From contig JAHLYW010000035.1 of NCBI GenBank assembly GCA_025128135.1, positions 1 through 64,000 on the forward strand: 64,000 nt of DNA. The letters run 5' to 3'. The DNA comes from Synechococcus sp. CS-1325. Lineage in GTDB: Bacteria > Cyanobacteriota > Cyanobacteriia > PCC-6307 > Cyanobiaceae. Below, piece by piece: positions 16,375 through 25,001 of this stretch. Under the pieces are notes generated by a model that was given only the letters and a program-made list of their open reading frames with translations, was not told the origin of the DNA and did no database searches. The position numbers and the translations under genes were made by a program. Each line of letters opens with the position of its first letter. Positions within the stretch are counted from its first letter, which is position 1.

Positions 16375-17394
16375 TTACTTGATCACCATATTCTTGGCCA
16401 CATTCTTGAGATAGTGGATCGCACTCTCTTTTGTCTTGGGAACGTAGATTCGCAACAGCGCCGTGAAGGGTGAAGCTGTCTCAACGTTGTTCGGGCTGCC
16501 CGAAGAATTGAACCGAATCGTGCAAGAACCGTCTGGGTTAGGGATGGCCTCAGAATTCGAAATGGCGGCTTTGTCCCTGGCCAGCCAGCCCTCACTGTTG
16601 TACGTGGTGATCGACCAGAAACCACCTCGCTCAGCGTCGATTTCCGGCGGCATGAAGGTGAGGCTCGATGGCGAAGCCTTGCCCTCCTTGATCTCCGTCT
16701 GGTTCGTGATCGGAGCGTAGGCGGCATGCTCCACCGAGAGACCACCCCATCCGTAGGCGGTGGCATAGAGATGAGCCTGCGGCTCGGTATCCAACACTCC
16801 ACCTTGGGCCTTGCTGGTATCAGGCAGTTTTCCAGCCTGAACGTCCTTGATCAGCGCCATACGGATCGCCTCCATCTGCTGCTGATCGATCACAATGTTT
16901 GGAGTCGTATAGGGAATCGCTGAGGTCGCCTCGATGGCTGCCATCTCCTGAAGTGTGTGGGTGGCAGCGAGTCCGCCTTGCGCATCCGGAAGCTTTCGGA
17001 TGCGCATGTTGATGTAAACGTAATTGCCGTAGGTCAGATGGGCGGGTGTAAGAGAGAAAGTTTCGCCGGGATAGACCACGCCAACGATGTAGTTCTGCTG
17101 ATCGATGATCTCGATGATGTGATAGGTAGTGCTTTTGGGTACGGAGAAGGTCGCTCCACTCCGAACGTCAACGACGGCGCTGGAATAGATGACATCCTGA
17201 TTTTCCCGAATAACCTGCTGTGTCTTGACGTTGCTGACATCACGTTGGTGCGCCCAGGTGTTGATGCCAGCCTTGGCAAGGCTTCGCTTGATGTTGAAAT
17301 CTGTCTCCGAGACTTTGTAAGCGGTGTCCGTGACTCCAAAATCGGCCGGTGAAGCGAAGGTTGGGAGTTTTGCCTCTGCATTGTCAATGGCCAT
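16375..17394 (-). CDS. DUF1254/DUF1214 protein without signal peptide
   Basis: A 339-residue protein from the ATG at 17392-17394. The N-terminal half resembles DUF1254 (NQDVIYSSAVVDVRSGATFSVP... YHIIEIIDQQNYIVGV). The C-terminal half resembles DUF1214 (AYGWGGLSVEHAAY, GGFWSITTYNSEGWLA, RFNSSGSPNNVETASPFTALLRIYVP). No enzymatic role is established for the family. The start ATG overlaps the stop of the preceding DUF1254 gene (TGATG), so translation is coupled. Unlike its partner it shows no signal peptide from this start. Base composition is visibly less GC-rich than in flanking core genes. Confidence 0.82.
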   Translation of the reverse strand: MAIDNAEAKLPTFASPADFGVTDTAYKVSETDFNIKRSLAKAGINTWAHQRDVSNVKTQQVIRENQDVIYSSAVVDVRSGATFSVPKSTTYHIIEIIDQQNYIVGVVYPGETFSLTPAHLTYGNYVYINMRIRKLPDAQGGLAATHTLQEMAAIEATSAIPYTTPNIVIDQQQMEAIRMALIKDVQAGKLPDTSKAQGGVLDTEPQAHLYATAYGWGGLSVEHAAYAPITNQTEIKEGKASPSSLTFMPPEIDAERGGFWSITTYNSEGWLARDKAAISNSEAIPNPDGSCTIRFNSSGSPNNVETASPFTALLRIYVPKTKESAIHYLKNVAKNMVIK

Positions 17395-18461
17395 CAGATG
17401 ACCTCGGGCAGCTTGTAGGTTCCGTCCAGAACAGACGGCCCCGGCCGGTACACACGCATCAGGAAGTTCCAGCCTTCGGTGACGTCCAGCCGATTCGGAA
17501 CGGCGCCACACAGTTTCTTCGATCCGAAAGACACGGTGAACGTGCCATCGGCATTCAGCTTCACATTCGAGGAATTGACCAGACTGTTCTCACTCTTGAT
17601 GAAGCCGTCGTTGCCGTAAATCAAAATGGACCAGAAGGCTTTGTTCTCCGGCACGGCGTAGGTGGCTTTGTGGCAAACCTTTGGATCATGTCCCCCGCTG
17701 TAGTTCAGATAGGTGGCATCCCATTCGGGGAAGAGCCCCCAGGCCGCCGCGGCAGCAATGTGACGGGTCTTTTCATCAGCCTTGCCGCGCGGCCCCTGCA
17801 TTCCCTTCCAACTGCTGTATTGCGCGGAATCCTTTTCATACTGAGCGGTCAAGGTCTTCAGCGACTGGCGGTCCCACTGGAATGTGGGCAGTGGATCGGC
17901 GCTGCCAGCCTTGATGATGAACTGATTCTGCAACGTATTGATCAAGGCGACTTCGCCTGGGTCTTTCGGATTGAGCACCTGGATGCGTACTCCGACGCCC
18001 AGGTATTTGGTGTCTTTCGGTAGTTCGTGAGTTCCCGCGGTGTAGATCACGAACGGTGTGTAGTGGTCGTTGTCCACGAGGTACACCGAGGCGTAGCGAC
18101 CTTTTGGCAGTTCTGGGACCGTGATCGTTGCGCCCTTGGACGTATCAACAACGCCCATGGAATAAAGCGTATCGCGATTCATCCTCACGACGTTCTGCTT
18201 GTCGAGCGGCGTGGGAGTGCGGAAGTGATAGAAGCGATTGATGCCCCCCGCCATTTTTACGATCTCAGCGAACTGCCGATCTGTTTCCGCTCGGATGTAG
18301 GTCTTCGGCGTCACTTTGACGCCAGCGTCAGCGGGACGTTGTTGCGTCATTGTCTGGTTGGGAACAGAGCTCTGCGCCCAGACCGGCTGGGCGACGCTCG
18401 CCCCGTTCAGCGCGATCAAAACGCCAGCAAGGGTCGTGCCATTCAAGGTGGTGAGATTCAT
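17394..18461 (-). CDS. DUF1254/DUF1214 protein, secreted
   Basis: A 355-residue protein with a Sec signal peptide (MNLTTLNGTTLAGVLIALNG... cleavage near VWAQS). A DUF1254-like part includes FYHFRTPTPLDKQNVVRMNRDTLYSMGVVD. A DUF1214-like part includes NKAFWSILIYGNDGFIKSENSL and SFGSKKLCGAVPNRLDVTEGWNF. The start at 18459-18461 is chosen because a strong AAAGGAG ribosome-binding site lies just upstream; starts 9 codons earlier would bury that site. It is the first gene of a coupled pair with the next DUF1254 gene. Function unknown; the neighbourhood suggests a link with sulfatases. Confidence 0.82.
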   Translation of the reverse strand: MNLTTLNGTTLAGVLIALNGASVAQPVWAQSSVPNQTMTQQRPADAGVKVTPKTYIRAETDRQFAEIVKMAGGINRFYHFRTPTPLDKQNVVRMNRDTLYSMGVVDTSKGATITVPELPKGRYASVYLVDNDHYTPFVIYTAGTHELPKDTKYLGVGVRIQVLNPKDPGEVALINTLQNQFIIKAGSADPLPTFQWDRQSLKTLTAQYEKDSAQYSSWKGMQGPRGKADEKTRHIAAAAAWGLFPEWDATYLNYSGGHDPKVCHKATYAVPENKAFWSILIYGNDGFIKSENSLVNSSNVKLNADGTFTVSFGSKKLCGAVPNRLDVTEGWNFLMRVYRPGPSVLDGTYKLPEVI

Positions 18462-18469
18462 CCTGTTCA

Positions 18470-18476
18470 CTCCTTT
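18470..18476 (-). promoter_or_regulatory. strong ribosome-binding site deciding the DUF1254 start
   Basis: AAAGGAG on the minus strand, 8 bases upstream of the ATG at 18459-18461. It supports MNLTTL as the true N-terminus instead of the earlier in-frame GTG/ATG codons. Confidence 0.7.
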
Positions 18477-18553
18477 CACCTTCATCACCCTAGATCAATG
18501 AGCCAGCTCACCCACCGTGGCTATTGACAAGACGACAATAACCGGGAGCGGTC

Positions 18554-20020
18554 TCAATCCCCCTTGGGTGTCAGCGCCTTCATGGCTTCGTCAATGTTGA
18601 AGTCGAGGCTGGCCATGCGCGGTGGATAGTCCTTGAGCGATTGCATCAGCACGCCGACCTGAGCGAAGGCGGGTGCATAGGTCCAGGCGTGGTTCTCCTG
18701 CCATTCGTCGAAACCGCGTGCCTCATGCATGCGCTCGAACGGATCAAGCTTCAGGTTGGTCACCAGCGGCGTCAGCATGTTCTGCTGGACGCCGTTGAAC
18801 CACTTGTCCTGCTTGACGAACAGGAACTTCCAGTCGCCGAAGCGGATGCCGTGGAGCTTGGTTTCTGTGAAGTAGTAGAACTCCTTGCGCTTGGACGTGC
18901 CCTTGCCGGTGATGAGCTCACTCTGGTCGTAGCCATCCAGGTGGATGTGGGTGTAGGTCTGCTCGCCGGCCTGGTAACTGGTGAGGAGCTTCTCCTTCAG
19001 GTTCGGCTCACCGACAGCGGCCATCAGGGTGGGAATCCAGTCCTGCATGGTCATGAACTCACCGGTTGTCGTGCCGGCGGGGATCGTGCCGGGCCACTTC
19101 ACCAGCATCGGCACGCGGAAGCCACCTTCCTTGCCACCCACGCCTTTTTCACCGCCGAACGGGGTGTTGCCGCCATCGGGCCAGCTGTTCAGCGCCGGAC
19201 CGTTGTCGGTGGAGAACATCACGATCGTGTTGTCCGCAACGCCCAGGTCGTCGAGCTGCTTGAGGAGTTCGCCGACCGTGTCGTCGAGTTCCATCATGCC
19301 GTCGGCATAGAGGCCATAGCCACTCTTGCCCTCGTACTCAGGCGAGAGGTTGGTGCGGTAGTGCATCCGCGTGGTGTTATGCCACACGAAGAATGGTGTG
19401 TCGGCCTCGACCGCGTCGTTGATGAAGCGCTTGGATTCGACAAGGATTTCAGCATCCAAGGTGCGCTGGCGCTGCTGCCCGAACGGACCTTTGTCTTCAA
19501 TCTTCTGCGTGCCATCGGCATTCGCCCAGGAGTGAATCACGCCGCGCTGCGCAAACTGCCTGGCCACTTCAGGGTCTTTCGGGAAGTCGTACTGTTCGGT
19601 GTATTCCCCGGCATTGAGGTGATACAGGATGCCGAAGAACTCATCGAAGCCGTGGGCAGTGGGCAGGTGCTCATCGCGGTCGCCCAGGTGGTTCTTGCCG
19701 AACTGCCCTGTGGCGTAACCGAGCGGCTTGAGCAGGCTGGCCAGGGTTGGATCCGCCTTGCTGAGGCCCTGTTCCGCCCCAGGCAGGCCGACGGTGGCCA
19801 GACCCACCCGGATCGGATACTGCCCCGTGATGAACGCCGCGCGTCCCGCCGTGCAGGAGGCCTCGCCGTAGTGATCCATGAAGATCAGGCCTTCTCTGCC
19901 GATGCGGTCGATGTTCGGCGTGCTGCCACCCATTATCCCGCGGTGATAGGCGCTGATGTTCCACATGCCGACGTCGTCGCCCCAGATGATCAGGATATTG
20001 GGCCTGCTTGATTCACTCAT
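18554..20020 (-). CDS. sulfatase (arylsulfatase family, formylglycine type), copy 1
   Basis: A 488-residue S1-type sulfatase that hydrolyses sulfate esters. Metal ligands are in the N-terminal WGDDVG. The modified residue is Cys56 in SCTAGRAAFITGQ, followed by GYATGQFGKNHLGD and the second metal site STDNGP. The start MSESSRPN has a GAAGGA ribosome-binding site; an upstream extension to 20089 would read through the terminator of the neighbour. No signal peptide, so cytoplasmic. About half its residues match the adjacent sulfatase, so the two are paralogues. The natural sulfate ester is unknown. Confidence 0.93.
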   Translation of the reverse strand: MSESSRPNILIIWGDDVGMWNISAYHRGIMGGSTPNIDRIGREGLIFMDHYGEASCTAGRAAFITGQYPIRVGLATVGLPGAEQGLSKADPTLASLLKPLGYATGQFGKNHLGDRDEHLPTAHGFDEFFGILYHLNAGEYTEQYDFPKDPEVARQFAQRGVIHSWANADGTQKIEDKGPFGQQRQRTLDAEILVESKRFINDAVEADTPFFVWHNTTRMHYRTNLSPEYEGKSGYGLYADGMMELDDTVGELLKQLDDLGVADNTIVMFSTDNGPALNSWPDGGNTPFGGEKGVGGKEGGFRVPMLVKWPGTIPAGTTTGEFMTMQDWIPTLMAAVGEPNLKEKLLTSYQAGEQTYTHIHLDGYDQSELITGKGTSKRKEFYYFTETKLHGIRFGDWKFLFVKQDKWFNGVQQNMLTPLVTNLKLDPFERMHEARGFDEWQENHAWTYAPAFAQVGVLMQSLKDYPPRMASLDFNIDEAMKALTPKGD

Positions 20021-20054
20021 CCTGAATTCCTTCGTTGATGGATGATCGCCAACC

Positions 20055-20088
20055 AATAAAAAGCTGCTCCCAGCAGCTGCTGGGAGCA
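20055..20088 (-). terminator. Rho-independent terminator after sulfatase copy 2
   Basis: A perfect 24-bp palindrome occupies 20065-20088 (half-site TGCTCCCAGCAG). On the minus strand it is followed by GCTTTTTATT. It lies 15 bp after the stop of the 20104-21612 sulfatase, so it should uncouple the two sulfatase transcripts. Confidence 0.8.
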
Positions 20089-20103
20089 ACGGTGATCTGG
20101 AGT

Positions 20104-21612
20104 TCAGCTAGCGCCGCCGGCTGAGATCATCTTCTCGAGCACATCGCCGACGGTGAAGCTGGCGGCCTTCTGGCGGGGTGGATACGCCTTGAAGGTAGAC
20201 AGAAATTCAGCTACGAAGGCCTGGGCCGGCACCAGCATGAAGGCGTGGTCGAGCATCCAGTCCCAGTAGGTGTTCGAGGTGATATCGGCCCGCTCGTAGG
20301 GATCGGTGAGCAGGTTGAAGATCTTGGGCACCCGCAGCGCGGTGAAGGGCTCGGCCCACACCTGCAGCGTGCCGGCGGCGCGCTGCTCCATGAACACGAA
20401 CTTCCAGTTGTCGAAGCGCAGGCCGGTGAGATCGCCGTCGTCGGAGAAGTAGAAGAACTCCACCCTGGGGCTCTTGTCTGCCTTGCCCGTCCAGTAGTCG
20501 AGCATGTTGTAGCCATCGAGGTGGATGTGGAAGTTCTTGCTTCCCACCTGATGGCCGTCGAGCAGCTTCTGCTTGATCTCGGGTTCGCCGGCGGCGGCCA
20601 GCAGCGTGGGCAGCCAGTCGAGATGGCTGACAACGCCGGTGAACAGGGTGCCGGGCTCGATCTGGCCGGGCCAGCGCACCAGCGCGGGCACCCGGTAGGC
20701 CCCCTCCCAGTTGGAGTTCTTCTCGTTGCGGAAGGGGGTCATGCCGGCATCGGGCCAGCTGTTCATGTGCGGGCCGTTGTCGGTGCTGTACATCACGATC
20801 GTGTCATCGGCGATGCCCAGCTCATCCACCAGATCCAGCATCTGGCCGATGCAGTTGTCGTGATAGATCATCACGTCGTGGTACTCCGACTGCCACCGCC
20901 CTGACTGGCCCACATCCTGGGGCCGCGCATGGGTGCGGAAGTGCATGTGGGTGGTGTTGAACCACACGAAGAAGGGCTCGCCGGAGGCCACCGCATCGCG
21001 GATGAAGCGCTTGGCCTCCACGATGAACTCGTCGTCGGCGGTTTCCATCCGCTTCTTGGTGAGCGGGCCGGTGTTCTCGATCCGCTGGGTGCCGTCCCCG
21101 TTGGCCCAGCAGTGCAGCACGCCACGGGGGGCGAAGCGGTTGCGGAAGTTGGGAAACTCCGGATCATCCGCCTTGGGGTAATCCCGCAGTTCGGGCTCCT
21201 CCTCGGCGTTGAGGTGATAAAGGTTGCCGAAGAACTCATCGAAGCCGTGCATCGTCGGCAGATGCTCGTCGCGGTCGCCGAAGTGGTTCTTGCCGAACTG
21301 GCCGGTGCGGTAGCCCAGCGGCTGGAGCAGCTCGGCGATGGTGGGATCCTCCGCCTGGAAACCCACCGGAGCGCCGGGCAGGCCCACCTTGCTGAGGCCG
21401 GTGCGGAACACGCTCTGGCCGCTGATGAAGGCCGCCCGGCCGGCGGTGCAGCTCTGCTCGGCGTAGTAGTGGATGAAGCGGCCGCCTTCCTTGGCCACCC
21501 GATCGATGTTGGGGGTCTGGTACCCCATCAGGCCGTCGCTGTAGCAGCTCAGGTTGCTCTGGCCGATGTCGTCGCCCCAGAGGATGAGGATGTTGGGTTG
21601 GCCGTTGGGCAT
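20104..21612 (-). CDS. sulfatase (arylsulfatase family, formylglycine type), copy 2
   Basis: A 502-residue S1-type sulfatase paralogous to copy 1. The metal-binding NILILWGDDIG is at residues 7-17. The formylglycine motif is SCTAGRAAF with Cys55. GYRTGQFGKNHFGDRDEH and YSTDNGPHMNSWPD complete the active site. The ATG at 21610-21612 gives the family N-terminus directly (MPNGQPNIL). No signal peptide. It is divergent from the AraC gene across 91 bp. Its codon use looks native and GC-rich, unlike the DUF1254 pair. Confidence 0.93.
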   Translation of the reverse strand: MPNGQPNILILWGDDIGQSNLSCYSDGLMGYQTPNIDRVAKEGGRFIHYYAEQSCTAGRAAFISGQSVFRTGLSKVGLPGAPVGFQAEDPTIAELLQPLGYRTGQFGKNHFGDRDEHLPTMHGFDEFFGNLYHLNAEEEPELRDYPKADDPEFPNFRNRFAPRGVLHCWANGDGTQRIENTGPLTKKRMETADDEFIVEAKRFIRDAVASGEPFFVWFNTTHMHFRTHARPQDVGQSGRWQSEYHDVMIYHDNCIGQMLDLVDELGIADDTIVMYSTDNGPHMNSWPDAGMTPFRNEKNSNWEGAYRVPALVRWPGQIEPGTLFTGVVSHLDWLPTLLAAAGEPEIKQKLLDGHQVGSKNFHIHLDGYNMLDYWTGKADKSPRVEFFYFSDDGDLTGLRFDNWKFVFMEQRAAGTLQVWAEPFTALRVPKIFNLLTDPYERADITSNTYWDWMLDHAFMLVPAQAFVAEFLSTFKAYPPRQKAASFTVGDVLEKMISAGGAS

Positions 21613-21703
21613 GGCGAGGAGAGAGGAGCGAGTGCCTGCTGCCCAGTTTGCCCAGCAAGGCAGAATTGGGGCATTCAAAAAGTGCGGTTTTCAGGCCAGC
21701 GGC
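21613..21703. promoter_or_regulatory. divergent promoter region, sulfatase / AraC regulator
   Basis: A 91-bp gap between a sulfatase gene (minus) and an AraC-type regulator gene (plus). This is the classic arrangement for a regulator controlling its divergent neighbour. The region around 21660-21690 is AT-richer (AGAATTGGGGCATTCAAAAA). No clear AraC direct repeats could be assigned by eye. Confidence 0.5.
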
Positions 21704-22735
21704 ATGATCCGTTTCGGTTGTGTCGAGGAACTGGTTTCAGCCCTTGCCGGCTTTGGACTCCGCTTTGATCTCATTCAGCTGGAACCAGGCCCGCTCCACG
21801 GCGACCTGCTCGCCCTGAGCTTCGGCTCGCAGCAGCTGTTGCGGGTTCGTTTCGACCGGGCGCTGCACATCGCCGGTGCCAAGCCGGCGCAGCGACAGCT
21901 GTTCAGCTTCGAGCTGGGTCCCGCTCCCCTGAGCGGCCAGCTCCGCTCCCACGGCCAGTCGCTTCCCGCCGATGTGGTGTTCGGCATGGCGACAACCGGG
22001 GAGGTGCATCTCACCACAGGCGGAAAGCGGTCGCTGGCTGTGCTGGTGATCGATCCAGCCTCGTTCCAGCAGGTGGCGACGGCCCTGGGTCATGGCCGCT
22101 TTGCTGACCAGCTGTGCCGATCCAACTGGTTGCCGATCGAGCCGAGGCACTATCAGCGGTTGCGTCGCCATCTGCTCCAGCTTTTTGCACTCTCGGAGCT
22201 CTCCCCTCCGCTGCGTGGCGATGGACTGGACCCCGTTCATCGGCAGATGGCACTGCAGGCGGATCTGCAGGCGGATCTGCTGCCATTGCTGGTGGAGACC
22301 CTGGCTGCTGCCTGCGATGCCGGGCCGCAGCTGCGGCGAGCTCCGGCGCGGATCGAGGTCGTCAAGCAGGCCCAGGACTGGATGGTTCGCCACCCGGATC
22401 GGAACACCAGCCTCGATGGGATCTGTCAGGAGCTCCGTGCCAGCCGGCGCACCCTGATTCAGGGTTTTCAGGACCACCTCGGCATGGGCCCGATGGCCTT
22501 CCGCAAACTCCAGCGGCTGCACATGGTGCGCCAGGCCCTGCTGGCGGCCGACCCGCAGCGGACCACGATCACGGCGGTGGCGGCCCGGTTCGGCTTGCTC
22601 AGCGGCGGACATTTCGCCCGGGATTACCGGCTGCTGTTCGGTGAGCGGCCCGGCTTCACCCTGGCGGCCCCAGCGAAGACGCGGCCCCAGTCCCGTCGCA
22701 TGCTCACCACCGTCCAGCCCCGCGAGCCGGCCTGA
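21704..22735 (+). CDS. AraC-family transcriptional regulator
   Basis: A 343-residue protein. The C-terminal 100 residues form the double helix-turn-helix: a first HTH around NTSLDGICQELRASRRTLIQGFQDHLGMGP and a second around ITAVAARFGLLSGGHFARDYRLLFGERP. The N-terminal 230 residues would bind the inducer (cupin-like pattern LRVRFDRALHIAG... GEVHLTTGG). The ATG at 21704 fits the domain start. Divergent from sulfatase copy 2. The last 112 bp overlap, antisense, the 3' end of the HAD gene. Confidence 0.88.
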   Translation: MIRFGCVEELVSALAGFGLRFDLIQLEPGPLHGDLLALSFGSQQLLRVRFDRALHIAGAKPAQRQLFSFELGPAPLSGQLRSHGQSLPADVVFGMATTGEVHLTTGGKRSLAVLVIDPASFQQVATALGHGRFADQLCRSNWLPIEPRHYQRLRRHLLQLFALSELSPPLRGDGLDPVHRQMALQADLQADLLPLLVETLAAACDAGPQLRRAPARIEVVKQAQDWMVRHPDRNTSLDGICQELRASRRTLIQGFQDHLGMGPMAFRKLQRLHMVRQALLAADPQRTTITAVAARFGLLSGGHFARDYRLLFGERPGFTLAAPAKTRPQSRRMLTTVQPREPA

Positions 22736-23724
22736 TCAAGGGCCACGTCGAGCTTGCCGAAGGCGGACAGTCGGTCGTAGGCCACTTCCCGTTCGCCATC
22801 ATCGTGGTGAACGATCAGGCCCAGCCGCTCGCCCGGACCGGCGGTGGTCCAGCGCAGCATGGCCAGGTCGCCGTCGGAGTTGCCGAAAGCGGCGATCGGA
22901 CGGCGGCCGATCTGGCGGTGGATGGCAACAGGTTTGCCGTCTCCGTCGTCGATGAAGTCGATCTCCGGCAGGCGCAGCAGCTCCGGCTCTCCTCCGGACT
23001 CGCCGTAACGGAGCTGGATCGAGCTGCCGATCACCTGCTCCGGGGGAATGCCATAGGTCTCCTCGGCAAACACCCGCAGAAAATCGACCCCGCCGCCGGA
23101 GACGATCCAGGTGCGGAACCCCCTGGATCGCAGCAGCGCCAGCAGTTCAAGCATCGGCTGGTAGATCAGCTGGGTGTAGGGAACCCCCAGCACCGGGTGG
23201 CGGGCGGTGTGGATCCACCGGCTCACCAGCAGCGCGAAGGCCTCGGTGCTCATGCCTGCGTGGGTCTGGGCGACCAGCTCCAGCACGCCCCGGCTGCCAA
23301 GGGCCATCACGGCCTTCCCATCGCCGGACGCCGCTGCCGCGATCACCGGACTGGCGGCCAGCTCCGGCTGCTGCCGCAGCAGGGCGCGGGCACGATCGAT
23401 CGCGAAGGCCAGCTGCACGTACATCGGCTGCTCCGACCACAGCGTGCCGTCGTTGTCGAAGACGGCGATGCGTTGCTCCGGCGGAACGTACCCCGCTCCT
23501 CCCTCCGTGGTGACGGCTTCGAGAAAGGCAAGAATGCGCCGGCGGGCCTCTCCTGAGCGCCAGGAGGGCAATGGATCAGTGGATCCGCCAGGGGCGCCGG
23601 TGGTGGGGTTGCTGGACAGCTGGTCAGCGCCGGCGAGAGCCGGCCAAACGGGCAACAGAACGGCCATCTTCAGTGCCAACCGGCGTGACAGGCGGCCAGA
23701 ACCGTGGTGAGCCAGCCCGCTCAT
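22624..23724 (-). CDS. HAD-superfamily phosphatase with Tat signal
   Basis: A 366-residue protein. The N-terminus carries a twin-arginine signal (GRLSRRLALKMAVLLPVWPALAGA). The HAD core follows: motif I AVFDNDGTLW, motif II IVSGGG and motif III/IV AFGNSDGDLAML. It is probably a periplasmic hydrolase of phosphate esters. The C-terminal RGWTVVSMRRDWGRVF is typical of this subgroup. Its start overlaps the stop of the upstream BASS transporter by ATGA. Such HAD proteins appear near sulfatase and DUF1254 genes in other bacteria, to my recollection. Confidence 0.85.
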   Translation of the reverse strand: MSGLAHHGSGRLSRRLALKMAVLLPVWPALAGADQLSSNPTTGAPGGSTDPLPSWRSGEARRRILAFLEAVTTEGGAGYVPPEQRIAVFDNDGTLWSEQPMYVQLAFAIDRARALLRQQPELAASPVIAAAASGDGKAVMALGSRGVLELVAQTHAGMSTEAFALLVSRWIHTARHPVLGVPYTQLIYQPMLELLALLRSRGFRTWIVSGGGVDFLRVFAEETYGIPPEQVIGSSIQLRYGESGGEPELLRLPEIDFIDDGDGKPVAIHRQIGRRPIAAFGNSDGDLAMLRWTTAGPGERLGLIVHHDDGEREVAYDRLSAFGKLDVALDQAGSRGWTVVSMRRDWGRVFAGAARVKPGRSPNSSR

Positions 23725-24590
23725 GCCTGCACCAGGCGGCTTTTCTGCCACTTCAGGAAGGGAATCGACACCAGCACCGTGACCAGCAGATAGGCCAGGA
23801 CGGCCAGTTTCAGTCCGGGCATGCTGCTGCCGCCGTAGGTGGAGGCGAACAGCAGGGCCAGCCCCGGGTTCCGCATCGAGGTGACCAGCGCCACGGTGGT
23901 GCGCTCCTGGGGCGTCGGGCCAGCCAGCAGGAAGCCGATCGCCAGGGCCGCCGCCACCATCACCGCCATGAAGCCGAGCGCCAGGCCGTTGCTGGCCGCG
24001 AACGGCAGGAGCAGGGGGCCCACCTTGACCAGCACCACCACGATCAACAGCAGAAACAGCCCATTGGCAATCTTGTCGAGCGGACCCTCCAGCCGCGCTG
24101 CCCAGCCCGGCCGCCAGCGCCGCAGCAGCAGCCCGGCCAGCAGCGGCAACACCTGAACCTGGCCCACCTGCAGGGCCACCTCCCGGGGGCTGATGTCCCA
24201 GCCCTCGATGCCGAAGGAGGAGCGGAACAGATCGGCCAGCAGCGGAATCGACACGATGGCGGCCACCGCCGCGCAGGCCTGCAGCACCGCAGCCAGCTGG
24301 CGATCGCCGCCGCTCTTGCCGGCCTTGCGCAGGGTGAGCGGCGCGCTCGGGGAGGCGGCCATCAGGGCGATGCCGAAACGGGCCGTGGGCGTCAGGGCGA
24401 AGCTCAGGGGCAGCTTCAGCAGCAGCAGCGCCACGAGGGGCACCAGCACACAGGAGCCGATCAGCACCCGGATCACCAGGGCCGGCCGGTGGCGGATCTG
24501 CGCGAGTGCCTCGCTGCGCAGGCCCAGCCCGAGGGCGAACATGATCGTGAACAGGGTGAGGCTGACGAGCAGGGCGCTGGCCTGGGCCAT
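23721..24590 (-). CDS. BASS-family (bile acid:sodium symporter-like) transporter
   Basis: A 289-residue membrane protein with about nine or ten helices. Family blocks are MFALGLGLRSEALAQI, GIALMAASPSAPLTLRKAGKSGGD and ALVTSMRNPGLALLF. It is divergent from the BASS copy at 4421-5305 and resembles the arsenite/organic-anion branch. The family imports organic anions with Na+. In this neighbourhood a sulfated or sulfonated anion would be a logical cargo, but that is inference. Overlaps the HAD start by four bases. Confidence 0.82.
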   Translation of the reverse strand: MAQASALLVSLTLFTIMFALGLGLRSEALAQIRHRPALVIRVLIGSCVLVPLVALLLLKLPLSFALTPTARFGIALMAASPSAPLTLRKAGKSGGDRQLAAVLQACAAVAAIVSIPLLADLFRSSFGIEGWDISPREVALQVGQVQVLPLLAGLLLRRWRPGWAARLEGPLDKIANGLFLLLIVVVLVKVGPLLLPFAASNGLALGFMAVMVAAALAIGFLLAGPTPQERTTVALVTSMRNPGLALLFASTYGGSSMPGLKLAVLAYLLVTVLVSIPFLKWQKSRLVQA

Positions 24591-24626
24591 GGCGATCAGG
24601 TGGAGTGGGTGGAAGGGCTGTGCGGC

Positions 24627-25001
24627 TTAAAACGCCCCGTAGGCCAGCATCGCCAGGGCGACACCACCGATCAGGGTGAGGCTCACCGCCGTGGCGGTGG
24701 CGATCGAGCGCTGCTCGCGATACACGAAGGTATCGCCGTTCAGGCGGCGCAGGTCGCGGCGGTGCTGGAGCGTGGCGGCGGCCATCGCCACCATGCCGGT
24801 GACCACGAAGGCCATCGAGACCAGCCGCACCCCGATCCCCGCATGCCCGACCACGCCGCCCTGGCTCCGGATCGCGGCCACGATCTTGTCGAGGCCGAAG
24901 CCGAAGCTGATCAGCGACAGGCAGGTGCGGATCCAGGCCATCAGGGTGCGCTCCGCCGCGTCGCGGTTGCGCTGCTTGGCCAGCTCGTTGGTCATGTTCA
25001 T
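24627..25001 (-). CDS. DUF202/YidH-family membrane protein
   Basis: A 124-residue protein. The charged N-terminus with RDAAERTLMAWIRTCLSLISFGFGLDK is the DUF202 signature, followed by three hydrophobic helices in total. Function unknown. Its start overlaps the stop of the DUF1622 gene by four bases, placing it in a run of small membrane proteins upstream of the BASS transporter. Confidence 0.85.
   Translation of the reverse strand: MNMTNELAKQRNRDAAERTLMAWIRTCLSLISFGFGLDKIVAAIRSQGGVVGHAGIGVRLVSMAFVVTGMVAMAAATLQHRRDLRRLNGDTFVYREQRSIATATAVSLTLIGGVALAMLAYGAF

Noticed and set aside
18641..20011. 456-codon plus-strand ORF
   Set aside because: Antisense shadow of sulfatase copy 1.
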